The notes: generated by a model from the letters alone, not told the origin. Shown: positions 1 through 8,784, numbered from the stretch's first letter. The stretch: DNA of 64,000 bases from Geothrix sp. 21YS21S-2 (GCF_030846775.1 NZ_CP132910.1:1460001-1524000); one strand, 5' to 3'. A program made the numbers and translations.

Positions 1-558
1 CGAGATGTGGGGCAGCATGCGCCCGGCGAGAAGCAGGGGCGCCAGGGGCTGCAGCTCCAGGCCGAAGGACTTGATGAAGAGCTCGAAGAGGGCGGACTGG
101 GTCTTGGAGGAGGAGGCGGTGGTCCAGAGCATGCCTCCCTTGAGGTCCCAGGCCACTTCGGCCACCTTGGGGGTGGGCAGCACCTTGAGCAGCAGGTCCA
201 CCTTCACCTCCTCGGCCAGGGACGTGCGGGCCTCGCGGCCCACGAAGGCCAGGTCCTTCTCCTTCTGCAGGGTCTGCAGCCGCAGGTCCACCTGGGCCTT
301 CAGGAGGGCGCCGGGCACCTTGCGGGAGTCGATGCGCAGGCCGAAGACCGCGAAGCGCTCCTGGATCACCCAGTCCCGGTCGGGGGGCAGGATGAGGAGG
401 TTGCGCCAGTCGCACCAGCCCATGCGCTCCTCCTCGAGGCCGTCCTCGAAGGGCCGGAAGCAGTGCTGGCTGAGGCCCTCGTGGAGCTCCTGCTCGGAGG
501 GGACGGGCCCCAGGACCAGGAAGCGCCTGAGGGATAGGGTTCCTTGGATAAGGCTCAT
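1..558 (-). CDS. rdgC: RdgC-like recombination-associated protein (3' end cut by window edge)
   Basis: The first 186 codons of a reverse-strand gene that leaves the window at base 1. The start MSLIQGTLSLRRFLVL, the stretch GWCDWRNLLIL, then RKVPGALLKAQVDLRLQTLQ, a central basic and acidic region with EEVKVDLLLKVLP, and WDLKGGMLWTTASSS follow the layout of RdgC proteins. RdgC is a DNA-binding ring protein that modulates RecA. The ATG overlaps the TGA of the upstream PP2C gene (ATGA), so the two are probably translationally coupled. RdgC families diverge strongly and the C-terminus is not visible, so the assignment is fairly but not fully certain. Confidence 0.7.
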   Translation of the reverse strand, partial: MSLIQGTLSLRRFLVLGPVPSEQELHEGLSQHCFRPFEDGLEEERMGWCDWRNLLILPPDRDWVIQERFAVFGLRIDSRKVPGALLKAQVDLRLQTLQKEKDLAFVGREARTSLAEEVKVDLLLKVLPTPKVAEVAWDLKGGMLWTTASSSKTQSALFELFIKSFGLELQPLAPLLLAGRMLPHIS

Positions 559-1502
559 GTGTTCCCTCGTAAGAAACGGCCTAGACGGTTGATGATGGGC
601 TGGTTGGGATGGGTGTCCTCGTTGGCCAGGAGCGGGTCCGAGGAGAGCTGCGGCTCCACGATGCGCACGGGCTCGTAGAGGTTGGGCATGGCGAGGCCGG
701 GGTCGTCCAGGGTGAGGAGCAGGCCCGTGAGGTTGTCCCGCCCGCCCCGGGCCAGGGCTTCCTGCGCCATGGCCTCCAGGGTCAGGTTCGCCGGATCGCC
801 CCGGGACAGCAGGAGGGCCAGGTGCTCGTCGGGAATCTCGCCGTGGAGGCCGTCCGAGCACAGCAGGAGGCGGTCCCCGCGCCGCAGCGCCACGCGGCTC
901 AGCACGGCCCGGATGGGCACGGGGGCGCCGAGGGCCTGGGTGATCATGCTGCGCTGGGGGTGGGTCTTGGCCTCCTCGGCGGTGATGCTGCCGTTGCTGA
1001 TCATCTCGCGCACCAGGGTCTGGTCCTCGGTGATCTGCACCAGGTTGGGCTTGCGGTAGACGTAGGCCCGGCTGTCGCCCACCTGGGCCACGTAGGCATG
1101 GCCCTTCCAGATGACGGCGGCGGTGAGGGTGGAGCCCATGCCCCGGCTGGAGCGCTCGGCGTCCGCGTAGCGCAGGACGGCGCTGGAGGCGCCCTCCACG
1201 GCCTGCTTGAGGGCCTTGAGGAGGCCCATCTCGTTGGCCAGGTGGGCCGGGAACCGCCCCCAGTGACCGAAGAGGTTCACCGCCACCGACGCAAGCCCCT
1301 CGCGGCTGGCGATCTCGCCGGAGGCCGCGCCGCCCATGCCGTCGGCCACCGCGGCGAGAATCCCCGCGTGGCAGGTGTTGGGCATGGGCCCCAAACCGTT
1401 CACCAGGGGCTCATCCCCATCCAGGGCGCTCACCAGATAGGCATCTTCGTTGTTTTTCCGCACCCGGCCGACGTGGGTGATGGCAGCATAATCGATGAGC
1501 AT
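555..1502 (-). CDS. PP2C-family serine/threonine protein phosphatase
   Basis: A 315-residue single-domain PP2C (PPM) phosphatase. The metal-binding motifs are in order: RKNNEDAYL near residue 15, VADGMGGAASG near 52, GSTLTAAV near 123, GDSRAY near 142, LLLCSDGLHG near 215 and RGGRDNLT near 252. There is no membrane segment, so it is cytoplasmic. It probably removes phosphate from Ser/Thr residues placed by a Hanks-type kinase, but no such kinase is in the window. It overlaps the RdgC-like gene by 4 bp. A second PP2C lies at 7156-7926; the two are clearly related but diverged. Confidence 0.92.
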   Translation of the reverse strand: MLIDYAAITHVGRVRKNNEDAYLVSALDGDEPLVNGLGPMPNTCHAGILAAVADGMGGAASGEIASREGLASVAVNLFGHWGRFPAHLANEMGLLKALKQAVEGASSAVLRYADAERSSRGMGSTLTAAVIWKGHAYVAQVGDSRAYVYRKPNLVQITEDQTLVREMISNGSITAEEAKTHPQRSMITQALGAPVPIRAVLSRVALRRGDRLLLCSDGLHGEIPDEHLALLLSRGDPANLTLEAMAQEALARGGRDNLTGLLLTLDDPGLAMPNLYEPVRIVEPQLSSDPLLANEDTHPNQPIINRLGRFLRGNT

Positions 1503-1685
1503 GAAGGGGATGTTCCTGCAGACGGCGAAAGGGTCACATCCGGGGCACAGAACCGGTGCGGGGAAGATTCCATGGTACCAGGAACCCCCATCATATCCCC
1601 TGCCCGGCCATCATGAGTGAATCAGATATCAAGGAGCCGAACCGTGATTCCCCACCCCCCGCCCGCCCCCCAGCACCTTCCTCCC

Positions 1686-1838
1686 ATGACCACGACCCAG
1701 ACCGTCATCGCGGTCATTCTGCTGCTCCTGCTGCTCTGGGTTGCCTATAAAATCGGGAAAGTGATCCTCCGGGTCGTGGCGGGCCTGCTTTTTCTCGGCC
1801 TCGCGGGCTACGTCATCTGGTACCTTTTGATCAGGTAG
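1686..1838 (+). CDS. small two-helix membrane protein, unknown function
   Basis: A possible 50-residue protein starting MTTTQTVIAVILLLLLLW. It has two hydrophobic segments (about 6-22 and 30-47) separated by the basic turn KIGKVILR. The frame is open further upstream to a GTG at 1617, but that extension is proline-rich and unconvincing, so the ATG at 1686 is preferred. No clear Shine-Dalgarno sequence precedes it. It is followed after 40 bp by the small zinc-ribbon gene in the same direction. No family is recognised, and it could be a chance hydrophobic reading frame. Confidence 0.5.
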   Translation: MTTTQTVIAVILLLLLLWVAYKIGKVILRVVAGLLFLGLAGYVIWYLLIR

Positions 1839-1878
1839 AAATTTCGTCCTTCCCTTCAACATCCCTCGAGGAGCAAGC

Positions 1879-2091
1879 ATGGCTGCCATCTCCTGCCCCA
1901 ATTGCGGCGCTGATCTCACCGTCCCCCAGAGCGTTCGCATCGCCGAATACCACTTCGGCCGCCTGGAAAAGGTCGACCAGGCCCCCATGGAAGGGCCCGG
2001 CTTCAAATACCACTTCGAACAGCCCGACACGTACACGATCCTCTGCAACACCTGCAAGCGGCTCGTGCGCACCCTCCCCATCGGCAAGTAG
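1879..2091 (+). CDS. small protein with two CxxC pairs (zinc-ribbon-like)
   Basis: A 70-residue protein with CPNC at residues 6-9 and CNTC near residues 59-62. This spacing is expected for a single four-cysteine zinc ribbon. A GAGGAGC Shine-Dalgarno sequence precedes the ATG. The middle (RIAEYHFGRLEKVDQAP) is polar and not recognised. It ends just before a strong hairpin at 2107-2138. Its job is unknown; zinc ribbons this small often bind nucleic acid or a partner protein. Confidence 0.75.
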   Translation: MAAISCPNCGADLTVPQSVRIAEYHFGRLEKVDQAPMEGPGFKYHFEQPDTYTILCNTCKRLVRTLPIGK

Positions 2092-2106
2092 GCCGGCGCC
2101 GGGGCA

Positions 2107-2138
2107 AAGGAAAGGGGCCCTCGCGGGCCCCTTTCCTT
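2107..2138. terminator. intrinsic terminator hairpin between convergent genes
   Basis: A perfect 14-bp stem (AAGGAAAGGGGCCC / GGGCCCCTTTCCTT) with a TCGC loop. It lies between the stop of the zinc-ribbon gene (+) and the stop of pilQ (-). The A-rich left arm gives a U-rich tail on the reverse strand and the T-rich right arm gives one on the forward strand, so it can serve both directions. Confidence 0.8.
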
Positions 2139-2153
2139 GTGCCTCCCCGGGAA

Positions 2154-4310
2154 CTAGTTCTTGAGGATGCGGGGGGTGATGAAGATCAGCAGCTCGTCGT
2201 TGCTGTCCTTGTTGATCTTGTTGCGGAACAGGAAGCCGATGAGGGGCAGGTCCTTGAGGAAGGGCACGCCGGTCGACTGCTGGGTCGAGTTGTTCTTGTA
2301 GACGCCGCCCATGATGGCCGTGCCGCCGTCCTTCACGAGCACCTGGGTCTCCACGGCCTTGCGAGTGATGGTCGGCGTGGTGCCCACCAGCTGCCCGAAG
2401 TCCGCGTCGGCCTTCTCCACCTTGATGTCCATGAGGATGGTGCCGTCGTTGGTGATCTGGGGGGTGACCTCGAGTTCCAGGTTGGCGTCGGCGAACTGCA
2501 CCGCGATGGCGCCGCCGCTCACGCCGGTCTGCTGGGCGGGATAGGGGATCTTCGCGCCGGAGAGGATCTTGGCCTTCTTGTTGTTCTGGGTGACCACCTT
2601 GGGCGAGGAGACGATCTTGACCACGCCCTGCTTTTCCAGGGCCTGGAGGATGACGTTAACGCTCATGCGGTTGCTGAGGAAGGAGACCCAGAACTCGCCC
2701 GCGGGGCTGGCGATGTCGGTGACGTTCGTGGCGCCTGGCGAGAAGGCCACGGTGGCGGCATTGCCCGTGGTGGCCAGGTTGTTGATGCTGTTCCAGGAGG
2801 GGCCGTTGGTGCTGCCCCAGGGGGCGGCGGTGGTCCCGCCGGTGGTGATGGCGGCGCTGCCGGTGTTGGACGTGGGCCACTTGACGCCGAAGTCCTTCTC
2901 CCAGTTCTTGGAGGCTTCCACCACCCGGGCCTCGATCTGCACCTGCTGGATCTGAACGTCCAGCTGGGCGATGAGATCGTCGAGGATGGGGAGGTTCCTG
3001 GGCAGGTCGGTGATGATCAGGGTGTTGGTGCGGTCGTCCACGATGATGCCGCCGCGCTTGGTGAGCATCTTGTCGAGGATGGTCTTGGACTCGGAGGCCT
3101 TGGCGAACGACAGGGGCCGCGTGATGCTCTGGACGTCGCCGGCGAGGGACTTGGCGTCGTCGAGGCGCTTGCGGTCCTCCTCCTCCTTCTGGAGCTTCTC
3201 GATCTTGGCCACGCGGATGATGCCGTTGCTCACTTCCTTGCCCAGCCCGGCGTGCTTGAGGATCACGTCCAGGACCTGGTCCCAGGGGGTGTCGGTGAAC
3301 TTGAACGTGTAGATGCCCTGCACGTCCTGGTCCACGATGAGGTTCAGGTGGGCCGTGTCGGCGATGATGCGCAGGAAGCTGGTGAGGTCGGTGCCCACCA
3401 CGTCGATGGTCATGCGGGCGCCGGTGTAGCGGCCCGAGACATCGCCGAGGGTGCGGCCGCTGCGGGATTCCTCGCGGCGCGGGGCGGCCTTCTCCTGGGC
3501 CAGGGCGGTCGGCAGGACGGACTGCACGGCCAGGGACGGCAGGGCCTGGAAGGGCGCGCCGACCACCGGGACGGGGACGAGGGGAGCGGGCTTGGCGGCG
3601 ACCTTGGGGGCCTCCTCCTTGAGGACGATCGGGGCCGGCGGCGGAACGGGGGCGGGCGCCTCTTCCGTCACGACGTAGGCGGCGCGCTCGACGGGAGCCG
3701 CAGCGGCCAGAAGCGCGGCGGGCTGGGCAACGGCCTGGGGGGCCGCGCGCTCGGGCAGGGCGGGCGTCTGGGGAAGGGCGGCCAGGCTGGCGGCAACGGC
3801 CTCGGTCTCCATGGGCACGGGCGCCGCGGGGGCGACCGTCACCTGGGTTCCCAGCTGGGCGCGGACCGCGCCCTGTCCGGAATCGAGGGTGATGCTCACG
3901 CCCGTGCCGTCGCTGGTCACGGTGGCCTGGGTTCCGGGCACCACTTCGAGGACGATGCGGGTGACGGGCTGCGGCGCCGTGGCGAACTGCGCCAGCCGGG
4001 AGCGGAGGATCTGGGGGCACGCGAGTCCCTGCATGTCCTTCCGTGTGACCTTGTCCCCGCGGTTGACCCCCGGGAGGTCCACGACGACCCGGGACGGGTT
4101 GGGCAGCACCTGGAGGCGCGGAACGCCGGTGAATCCGGGGATGCTGAGCTTCAGCACCTGGATGGCACCCGGCTGCATGCTCGCCCCGGCAAGCGTTGCG
4201 ATGGCGGCGTTGGTGCCAGCATCAGGGAGGGCTCCGTTGAGAGATCCGGATTGGATCCCCGCCAGTACCACGCCCCCTGCGACCAGCAAGGAACTCAGGC
4301 GAGCATTCAT
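2154..4310 (-). CDS. pilQ: type IV pilus outer-membrane secretin PilQ
   Basis: A 718-residue secretin that forms the outer-membrane pore for the type IV pilus. In order: an N-terminal signal sequence (1 to about 25); an AMIN domain (about 45-130, with VLPNPSRVVVDLPG) that would bind peptidoglycan; a Pro/Ala-rich linker (about 130-260); a secretin N0 domain (about 295-360); an N1/NolW domain with TNTLIITDLP; and the C-terminal secretin beta domain containing VPFLKDLPLIGFLF and ending DELLIFITPRIL. It is last in pilMNOPQ. Its ATG overlaps the pilP stop (ATGA). Confidence 0.97.
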   Translation of the reverse strand: MNARLSSLLVAGGVVLAGIQSGSLNGALPDAGTNAAIATLAGASMQPGAIQVLKLSIPGFTGVPRLQVLPNPSRVVVDLPGVNRGDKVTRKDMQGLACPQILRSRLAQFATAPQPVTRIVLEVVPGTQATVTSDGTGVSITLDSGQGAVRAQLGTQVTVAPAAPVPMETEAVAASLAALPQTPALPERAAPQAVAQPAALLAAAAPVERAAYVVTEEAPAPVPPPAPIVLKEEAPKVAAKPAPLVPVPVVGAPFQALPSLAVQSVLPTALAQEKAAPRREESRSGRTLGDVSGRYTGARMTIDVVGTDLTSFLRIIADTAHLNLIVDQDVQGIYTFKFTDTPWDQVLDVILKHAGLGKEVSNGIIRVAKIEKLQKEEEDRKRLDDAKSLAGDVQSITRPLSFAKASESKTILDKMLTKRGGIIVDDRTNTLIITDLPRNLPILDDLIAQLDVQIQQVQIEARVVEASKNWEKDFGVKWPTSNTGSAAITTGGTTAAPWGSTNGPSWNSINNLATTGNAATVAFSPGATNVTDIASPAGEFWVSFLSNRMSVNVILQALEKQGVVKIVSSPKVVTQNNKKAKILSGAKIPYPAQQTGVSGGAIAVQFADANLELEVTPQITNDGTILMDIKVEKADADFGQLVGTTPTITRKAVETQVLVKDGGTAIMGGVYKNNSTQQSTGVPFLKDLPLIGFLFRNKINKDSNDELLIFITPRILKN

Positions 4311-4789
4311 CGTTTACCCTCCTCGCGTTTGAACGTCTTGACGACGGTTCGGAAGATTTTGGTGTTAGTGCTGCTGGCATCCCACTGATGGAACGTGACG
4401 GACTTGTCGTTGACGCCGACCAGTTCACCGTCCCGGAACCGATACCCGATGGGCAGGGAACGGACGTTCCCGCGGGCATCGGTGACCACGGCCAAGACCT
4501 TGCCGTTGGAAACCACCATTCCTTTGACGCCGATATCGTCCACCATGTCCCCCTTGTTGGTCTGCTCCGCATCGGTGGGGGCGGAGAAGGGGTCCCGCTG
4601 CAGGGTGGGCCTGTAGGGGGTCGCGCGGACGGCGATCAGCTCGTCGGGATTGATCCCCTGGTTGGCGGAAAGGGCCGGAGTCGCGACGGATTCCGCGCGG
4701 CCCTTGGCACCTTCCTTGGGAGGCGTTCCCTGTGCGCAAAGCTGAAGGCCGAGCGCCAAGGCGGGGAGGATGTATGCGATCCGTGCCAT
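4307..4789 (-). CDS. pilP: type IV pilus assembly protein PilP
   Basis: A 160-residue exported protein with an N-terminal hydrophobic segment ending LALGLQLCAQG. The cysteine may be lipidated, although LQLC is a poor lipobox. The mature part has LQRDPFSAP, typical of PilP just before its beta-sandwich domain, followed by GMVVSNGKVLAVVTD and YRFRDGELVGVNDKSV. PilP connects the inner-membrane PilNO complex to the PilQ secretin. It lies between pilO and pilQ and overlaps the latter by 4 bp, as in the standard operon. Confidence 0.93.
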   Translation of the reverse strand: MARIAYILPALALGLQLCAQGTPPKEGAKGRAESVATPALSANQGINPDELIAVRATPYRPTLQRDPFSAPTDAEQTNKGDMVDDIGVKGMVVSNGKVLAVVTDARGNVRSLPIGYRFRDGELVGVNDKSVTFHQWDASSTNTKIFRTVVKTFKREEGKR

Positions 4790-4793
4790 GGTC

Positions 4794-5405
4794 TCAGTCT
4801 CCCGTTTCTTTCTTGGCCGGTGCCGCTGCCGGTTTCGGCTGCGGCGTGCCCGCCGGAGGAGGCGGTGGGGCCGGGTTGTATACGAAGGCGCTGACCTTGC
4901 AGGTGACGGAGACGGGATACAGGCTGCGGTTGCTCTCCCGCTTCAAGGCCATCTCGCTGAGATTGATGATCTTCTCGTAGCCGGAGATCAGGGAGGAGAA
5001 CTGCCCGAGGGTGTGGTAGCCCGCGCGGAACGTGAACTGGACCGGGTATTCCGTGTAGTAGTCCTTGGCCACGGGAGCCATGAGCGTGAAGGAGACCTGC
5101 TCGATGCCGGCGGTGTCCGCCAGTTTCTTGACACGGTAGGGGAGCTCGCCCCGGTCGGCATCGGTGGGCATGATCTTGATCAGCTCATCAATTACCTTCT
5201 CCTGCTCGACGACCTCGGCCTTGAGCTTCTCGTAGTTGGCCTTGAGGGCGTAGCCCTTGGCCACGTCGGCCTGGAGCCCCTGGTTGACCAGCTTGAGGCC
5301 CGCAAGCTCGTCCCGCTTGCCGCCCAGGAAGAAGACGATGAGGATGGCCAGCATCAAGCCCGCCAGGCCACCGATCAACAGTTGTTTCTGAAGTTGCGAG
5401 TTCAT
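4794..5405 (-). CDS. pilO: type IV pilus inner-membrane alignment protein PilO
   Basis: A 203-residue bitopic membrane protein. A short cytoplasmic start is followed by one transmembrane helix (about 10-28, LIGGLAGLMLAILIVFFL), a coiled coil (about 30-75) and a periplasmic ferredoxin-like domain containing YTEYPVQFTFRAGYHTLGQF. The tail is rich in Pro, Ala and Lys. It pairs with PilN to form the inner-membrane ring under PilP/PilQ. It lies 7 bp downstream of pilN and 4 bp upstream of pilP. Confidence 0.95.
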   Translation of the reverse strand: MNSQLQKQLLIGGLAGLMLAILIVFFLGGKRDELAGLKLVNQGLQADVAKGYALKANYEKLKAEVVEQEKVIDELIKIMPTDADRGELPYRVKKLADTAGIEQVSFTLMAPVAKDYYTEYPVQFTFRAGYHTLGQFSSLISGYEKIINLSEMALKRESNRSLYPVSVTCKVSAFVYNPAPPPPPAGTPQPKPAAAPAKKETGD

Positions 5406-5412
5406 AGCTACC

Positions 5413-6003
5413 TCAGGCCGAATTCTTCAAATCACAGGAGATGGTGAATTCGACGGTGCGTCCGTTCTTGTTGGCGGCCGGGTAGTTGACGTTCTGGAAC
5501 CACTTGGTCTGTTCCACCAGGCGGTTCCGGAACTGGTTGACGGCCTCGAAACTGGAGCTCTCGCCCTTGATGCTTATGGTCAGCCCCTTCTGGTTGATCT
5601 CGCGGAACCACACGTCGTCGGGAAGCGCGTTGGCGAGTTCCTCCAGGAAGTGGACGGGAAGGTGCTGGAAGGACTTGAGTCCCATCATCACTTCCTTCTT
5701 CTTTTGGAGCATCTCCTTTTGGGACCTGAACTTCCGCTCAAGATCCATGTATTTTTCGAGCTCCTTCTTCTTGGCTTCCAGTTCGACCTTGGTGCGCTGT
5801 TCGCGCTCGATCTGGGAGTTCAGCATGACGTAGTAGATGCCGCCCGCCGATGCGATGACCAGGCCGAAAAGCACCCCTGCGATGGGAAGGCTCGGACGCC
5901 CGGTAGCCGCGGAATCGGCGTAGACGGGGACGGCCTCGGCCTTTTCGGCCTTCTTCCCACCCACCTGGGCGAGCGTGTCTCCCAGAAGGTTGATCTTGAT
6001 CAT
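5413..6003 (-). CDS. pilN: type IV pilus inner-membrane alignment protein PilN
   Basis: A 196-residue protein starting MIKINLLGD, the conserved PilN N-terminus that docks into the groove of PilM. One transmembrane helix (about 38-58) is followed by a Lys/Glu-rich coiled coil (about 64-105) and a periplasmic domain with LPDDVWFREINQKG. It overlaps pilM by 4 bp, consistent with stoichiometric production of the PilM-PilN pair. Confidence 0.95.
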   Translation of the reverse strand: MIKINLLGDTLAQVGGKKAEKAEAVPVYADSAATGRPSLPIAGVLFGLVIASAGGIYYVMLNSQIEREQRTKVELEAKKKELEKYMDLERKFRSQKEMLQKKKEVMMGLKSFQHLPVHFLEELANALPDDVWFREINQKGLTISIKGESSSFEAVNQFRNRLVEQTKWFQNVNYPAANKNGRTVEFTISCDLKNSA

Positions 6004-7082
6004 CGGTCCCCCACTTGGCGCAAGGCCAATCCGACCGCAACAGCGGCCGTGCAGCCGACTCCATTGACCACGGCCGGGTCCAGGCTCCGCTCATCCATTT
6101 CGAGGAGCTGGAAGGGATTCAGCCGATCCACGGAAACCCTCAGACGATCCCCGAGAATCTCGGGAAGCTTGTCCACCTTGGCGCTGCCGCCGCAGAGGAG
6201 GACCCGGTCCAGGCGGTCCACCTTGAAGCTGGAGCGGAAGAAATCGATGGTGCGGCCGAGTTCGTCGGCGAAGCTGTCGGAGACGGAGGAGAGGGAGGGC
6301 TCGACCTCTTCGGGCGTCCGGCCCTCCGCGGCGTGGCCTTCCTTGAGCATCTCGGCGGCCTCGCGGCTCACGCCCCAGTCCTCCATGAGCTTGTCCGTGA
6401 ACCGGTGGCCGCCCCAGGCGATATCGCGCCAGAAAAGCGACTTGCGGCCGACCAGCATGGTCAGGTTCGTGAACTGGGCGCCGATGTTGACCAGGGCCAC
6501 CACTTCATCGCGCCCGCCCGGGGGCGAGTTGATCTCGTAGGCGTTCTGGATGGCGAAGACGTCCACGTCCACCAGGACGGAACGGGCGCCCGCCATGGCG
6601 ACGCAGCCGATGTAGGACTCGATCTTGTCCTTGCGGCAGGCCACCAGGACCACGTCCATGTTGCCTTCCGCGGGACGCTCCTCCAGGACGGCGAAGTCCA
6701 GGGCGTAGGCGTCCAGGCCCTGGCCGGCGGGGAAGAAGCTCTCGGCCTCCCACCGCACCGATTCTGCCAGCTCCGTGGGGCTCATGAGCGGGAAGGTCAC
6801 TTTTTTGACCATCACCTGCTGCCCCGCCACGGAGATGGCCACGTCCCGGGCCTTGATCTTCTGCTCCGTGAGCACCTGGCGAATGGCCGCGGCCACCGCG
6901 TTGCTGTCCATGATGTCCCCGTCGACGATCGCGTCGAAGGGGAGCGGGGCTATGCCAAGTTTCTGGAGCCGGTACCGCTGGCTCCCGCCTTTGCCTAGCA
7001 CCTGCAGTTCACAGACCTTTACGGAACTGGAACCAATGTCCAGGCCCACGAGCTGGTTTTTTTTGCCACCGAAAAGACCCAC
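6000..7082 (-). CDS. pilM: type IV pilus actin-like ATPase PilM
   Basis: A 360-residue actin/FtsA-like cytoplasmic protein. The phosphate-1 motif LVGLDIGSSSVKVCEL is at about 12-27, phosphate-2 appears as VALVNIGAQFTNLTML, and the adenosine motif is VLLCGGSAKVDKL. It binds the PilN N-terminus and anchors the alignment complex on the cytoplasmic side. It is the first gene of pilMNOPQ. A candidate promoter lies upstream at 7115-7142. Confidence 0.96.
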   Translation of the reverse strand: MGLFGGKKNQLVGLDIGSSSVKVCELQVLGKGGSQRYRLQKLGIAPLPFDAIVDGDIMDSNAVAAAIRQVLTEQKIKARDVAISVAGQQVMVKKVTFPLMSPTELAESVRWEAESFFPAGQGLDAYALDFAVLEERPAEGNMDVVLVACRKDKIESYIGCVAMAGARSVLVDVDVFAIQNAYEINSPPGGRDEVVALVNIGAQFTNLTMLVGRKSLFWRDIAWGGHRFTDKLMEDWGVSREAAEMLKEGHAAEGRTPEEVEPSLSSVSDSFADELGRTIDFFRSSFKVDRLDRVLLCGGSAKVDKLPEILGDRLRVSVDRLNPFQLLEMDERSLDPAVVNGVGCTAAVAVGLALRQVGDR

Positions 7083-7114
7083 TTGGAGCCTCGCTTTAGT
7101 TGATTAGGCGGTTC

Positions 7115-7142
7115 AGTTTAACCTTTATATCTTTCCGGTCAA
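7115..7142 (-). promoter_or_regulatory. candidate promoter of the pilMNOPQ operon
   Basis: On the reverse strand TTGACC (7137-7142) and TAAACT (7115-7120) are 16 bp apart, 33 bp upstream of the pilM ATG, in an AT-rich 73-bp gap. The same TAAACT -10 hexamer occurs upstream of the small cytochrome gene (11939-11944). Inferred by eye from sigma-70 consensus. Confidence 0.45.
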
Positions 7143-7155
7143 CCGAATGTTGTTA

Positions 7156-7926
7156 TCAAACATTTTTATCCGGATCGAACGCGACGATGACGACGGTGAT
7201 GTTGTCTTCCCCCCCATTGCCCATGGCTTTGGCGATCAAGCGTCCCGCAGCCTCTTCCATGTCCGGGGCATTCTGGACTATTTCCCAGATTTCCTGATCT
7301 TGAACCATTCCTGACAGTCCATCGGAGCAAAGCAAAATCCGGTCCAATTCCTTAACCTGGATCTCCCTTACGGAGATGTCCAGCTCCCCTCCGTTGCCCA
7401 GGGCCTGGGTGATGACGTTGCGGAAGGGATGGCGGCGGGCCTCGTCGGGGGTCAGGATCCCGTTGGCGACCTGCTCCGCCACCCATGAATGATCCCGGGT
7501 GACTTGCTGGATCCCGTCCGGGTTCAACAGGTAGGCCCTGCTGTCCCCCACGTGGACAAGGGTGATGGTGTCCGCATTGACCAGGCAGGCCACCACGGTG
7601 GAGCCCATGGACTCCCGTTCGGGGTTGGTGCGGATGTCGTTCAGGATGCTCTGGTCGGCCAGGAGGAGGGCGGCCTTGAGCCGGTTGCCGTCGTAGGGCA
7701 GCGCGGTGTCGTATTCCACCGGCCAGGTCCGGTCCCGCTCCACCGTATGGGTGATGAACTGCCCCACCTTCTCCACCACGATCTGGCTGGCGACCTCCCC
7801 GGCGGCATGCCCGCCGAGCCCATCGGCAACCACAAACAGGCCGAGGTCAGGTTCCATGAGGAAGTTGTCTTCATTGTGCTTGCGAACGCACCCAACTTCC
7901 GTCCGTCCCGCTGCCACCACCCGCAT
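7156..7926 (-). CDS. PP2C-family protein phosphatase
   Basis: A 256-residue PP2C phosphatase. The start MRVVAAGRTEVGCVRKHNED is set by an AGGGG Shine-Dalgarno sequence and by the preceding stop, 2 bp upstream; the frame is open a further 21 codons into the upstream gene. Metal-site motifs: RKHNEDNFL, VVADGLGGHAAG, GSTVVACLV, HVGDSRAYLL, RILLCSDGLSG and GGEDNITVV. It is soluble. It is coupled to a J-domain/TPR protein gene upstream, and the pil operon follows in the same direction after 73 bp, so pilus genes could receive some read-through. Confidence 0.93.
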   Translation of the reverse strand: MRVVAAGRTEVGCVRKHNEDNFLMEPDLGLFVVADGLGGHAAGEVASQIVVEKVGQFITHTVERDRTWPVEYDTALPYDGNRLKAALLLADQSILNDIRTNPERESMGSTVVACLVNADTITLVHVGDSRAYLLNPDGIQQVTRDHSWVAEQVANGILTPDEARRHPFRNVITQALGNGGELDISVREIQVKELDRILLCSDGLSGMVQDQEIWEIVQNAPDMEEAAGRLIAKAMGNGGEDNITVVIVAFDPDKNV

Positions 7927-7928
7927 GC

Positions 7929-8678
7929 TCAACCCCTTTTGAATAGCTTTTCCAGCTTGATGCGCGTCTCCGCAACGAGTTCGTTCCACTGGTCGCCCAG
8001 GCTCGCCATCTGTTCCTTGGCCTTGCCCTTCGGGTTGGCTGGCTTTCCGGGCTGCCTGAAGATCGCGTGATCGGGGGCCAGATTGTGCACCGTCTCCCAG
8101 AGCCGGGTGGCCCGGGCCTGCATTCCCAGCCCCTGGAAGGTCTGGGCCAGCAGGATCATGGAATCGACATCCTTGGGGTTGAGCTTGATGGCTGTTTCAA
8201 GCGCCTTCACCTTGCCGCGCGCGTCCCCGCCGGTGGCCTCCAGGACCTTGCCGTGCAGGGCGTGGAATTCCGGGCGTTCGTTGTCCAGGCGCAGGGCGTA
8301 GAGGATCAGCGCCAGGGAGCGCCCGTAGGCGCGGCCCTCGAAGGCGCCCTGGGCATCCTTGAACCACTCGTCGGCGGTCTTGGGGATCGCCGTGCGGTCC
8401 GGGCCTTCGTCGAGCTGGATCGAGGGCGCGGCCGCCTGTGCCGGGGCCTGGGCCCTGGCCGGTTCGGACGGCGGGGCGGGGGCGGCGGAGCCCCGGCTGG
8501 GCGTGTCCTTGAGCATGCTGAAGGCCTCGGCCAGCATGCGGAAGCGGCGCTCCGCATCGGCTTTCGCCTCGCCCGTGAACCGGTCCGGATGCCACTGCTT
8601 GGCCATCCGGTGGTATGCGGCCTTGATCTCCTCGATCGTGGCTCCTGGCGAAATTTCCAGCACTTCGTATGGGTTCAT
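7929..8678 (-). CDS. J-domain protein with TPR-like C-terminal region
   Basis: A 249-residue protein starting MNPYEVLEISPGATIEEIKA. The upstream open frame is ignored because homology begins at this methionine. Residues 1-60 are a J-domain with the HPD tripeptide (KQWHPDRF), which stimulates DnaK-type Hsp70. A Pro/Ala linker (about 62-100) leads to helical repeats resembling TPRs (about 105-215: ALRLDNERPEFHALHGKVLE, AIKLNPKDVDSMILLAQTFQ). There is no Gly/Phe or zinc-finger region, so it is not classical DnaJ. It is probably a specialised co-chaperone and shares an mRNA with the PP2C downstream. Confidence 0.85.
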   Translation of the reverse strand: MNPYEVLEISPGATIEEIKAAYHRMAKQWHPDRFTGEAKADAERRFRMLAEAFSMLKDTPSRGSAAPAPPSEPARAQAPAQAAAPSIQLDEGPDRTAIPKTADEWFKDAQGAFEGRAYGRSLALILYALRLDNERPEFHALHGKVLEATGGDARGKVKALETAIKLNPKDVDSMILLAQTFQGLGMQARATRLWETVHNLAPDHAIFRQPGKPANPKGKAKEQMASLGDQWNELVAETRIKLEKLFKRG

Positions 8679-8768
8679 CTCAGTTCCATGGCGAACGGGA
8701 GCATTTCGGGGTGTAGGGCGTGTCCGGTGTGTCTGTGATATTAACCCAGGACTCTTGGGAAAAAGAAA

Positions 8769-8784
8769 GGGGACAATCGTCCCC
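8769..8784 (+). promoter_or_regulatory. hairpin in the 5' region of gatA
   Basis: GGGGAC-AATC-GTCCCC forms a perfect 6-bp stem about 120 bp before the gatA ATG. It is followed by GGAGGGGGACC, which could pair alternatively with the right arm. No U-tract follows, so it is not an ordinary terminator. It could be a leader structure. No riboswitch class is recognised. Confidence 0.3.

Noticed and set aside
609-1616. Long forward-strand open frame opposite the first PP2C gene
   Set aside because: Low-complexity Gly/His/Val-rich translation typical of the antisense of a high-GC gene; the reverse strand has clear PP2C motifs.
2139-4388. 749-codon forward frame across pilQ
   Set aside because: Antisense shadow of pilQ; the composition is Gly/Asp/His-rich with no domain.
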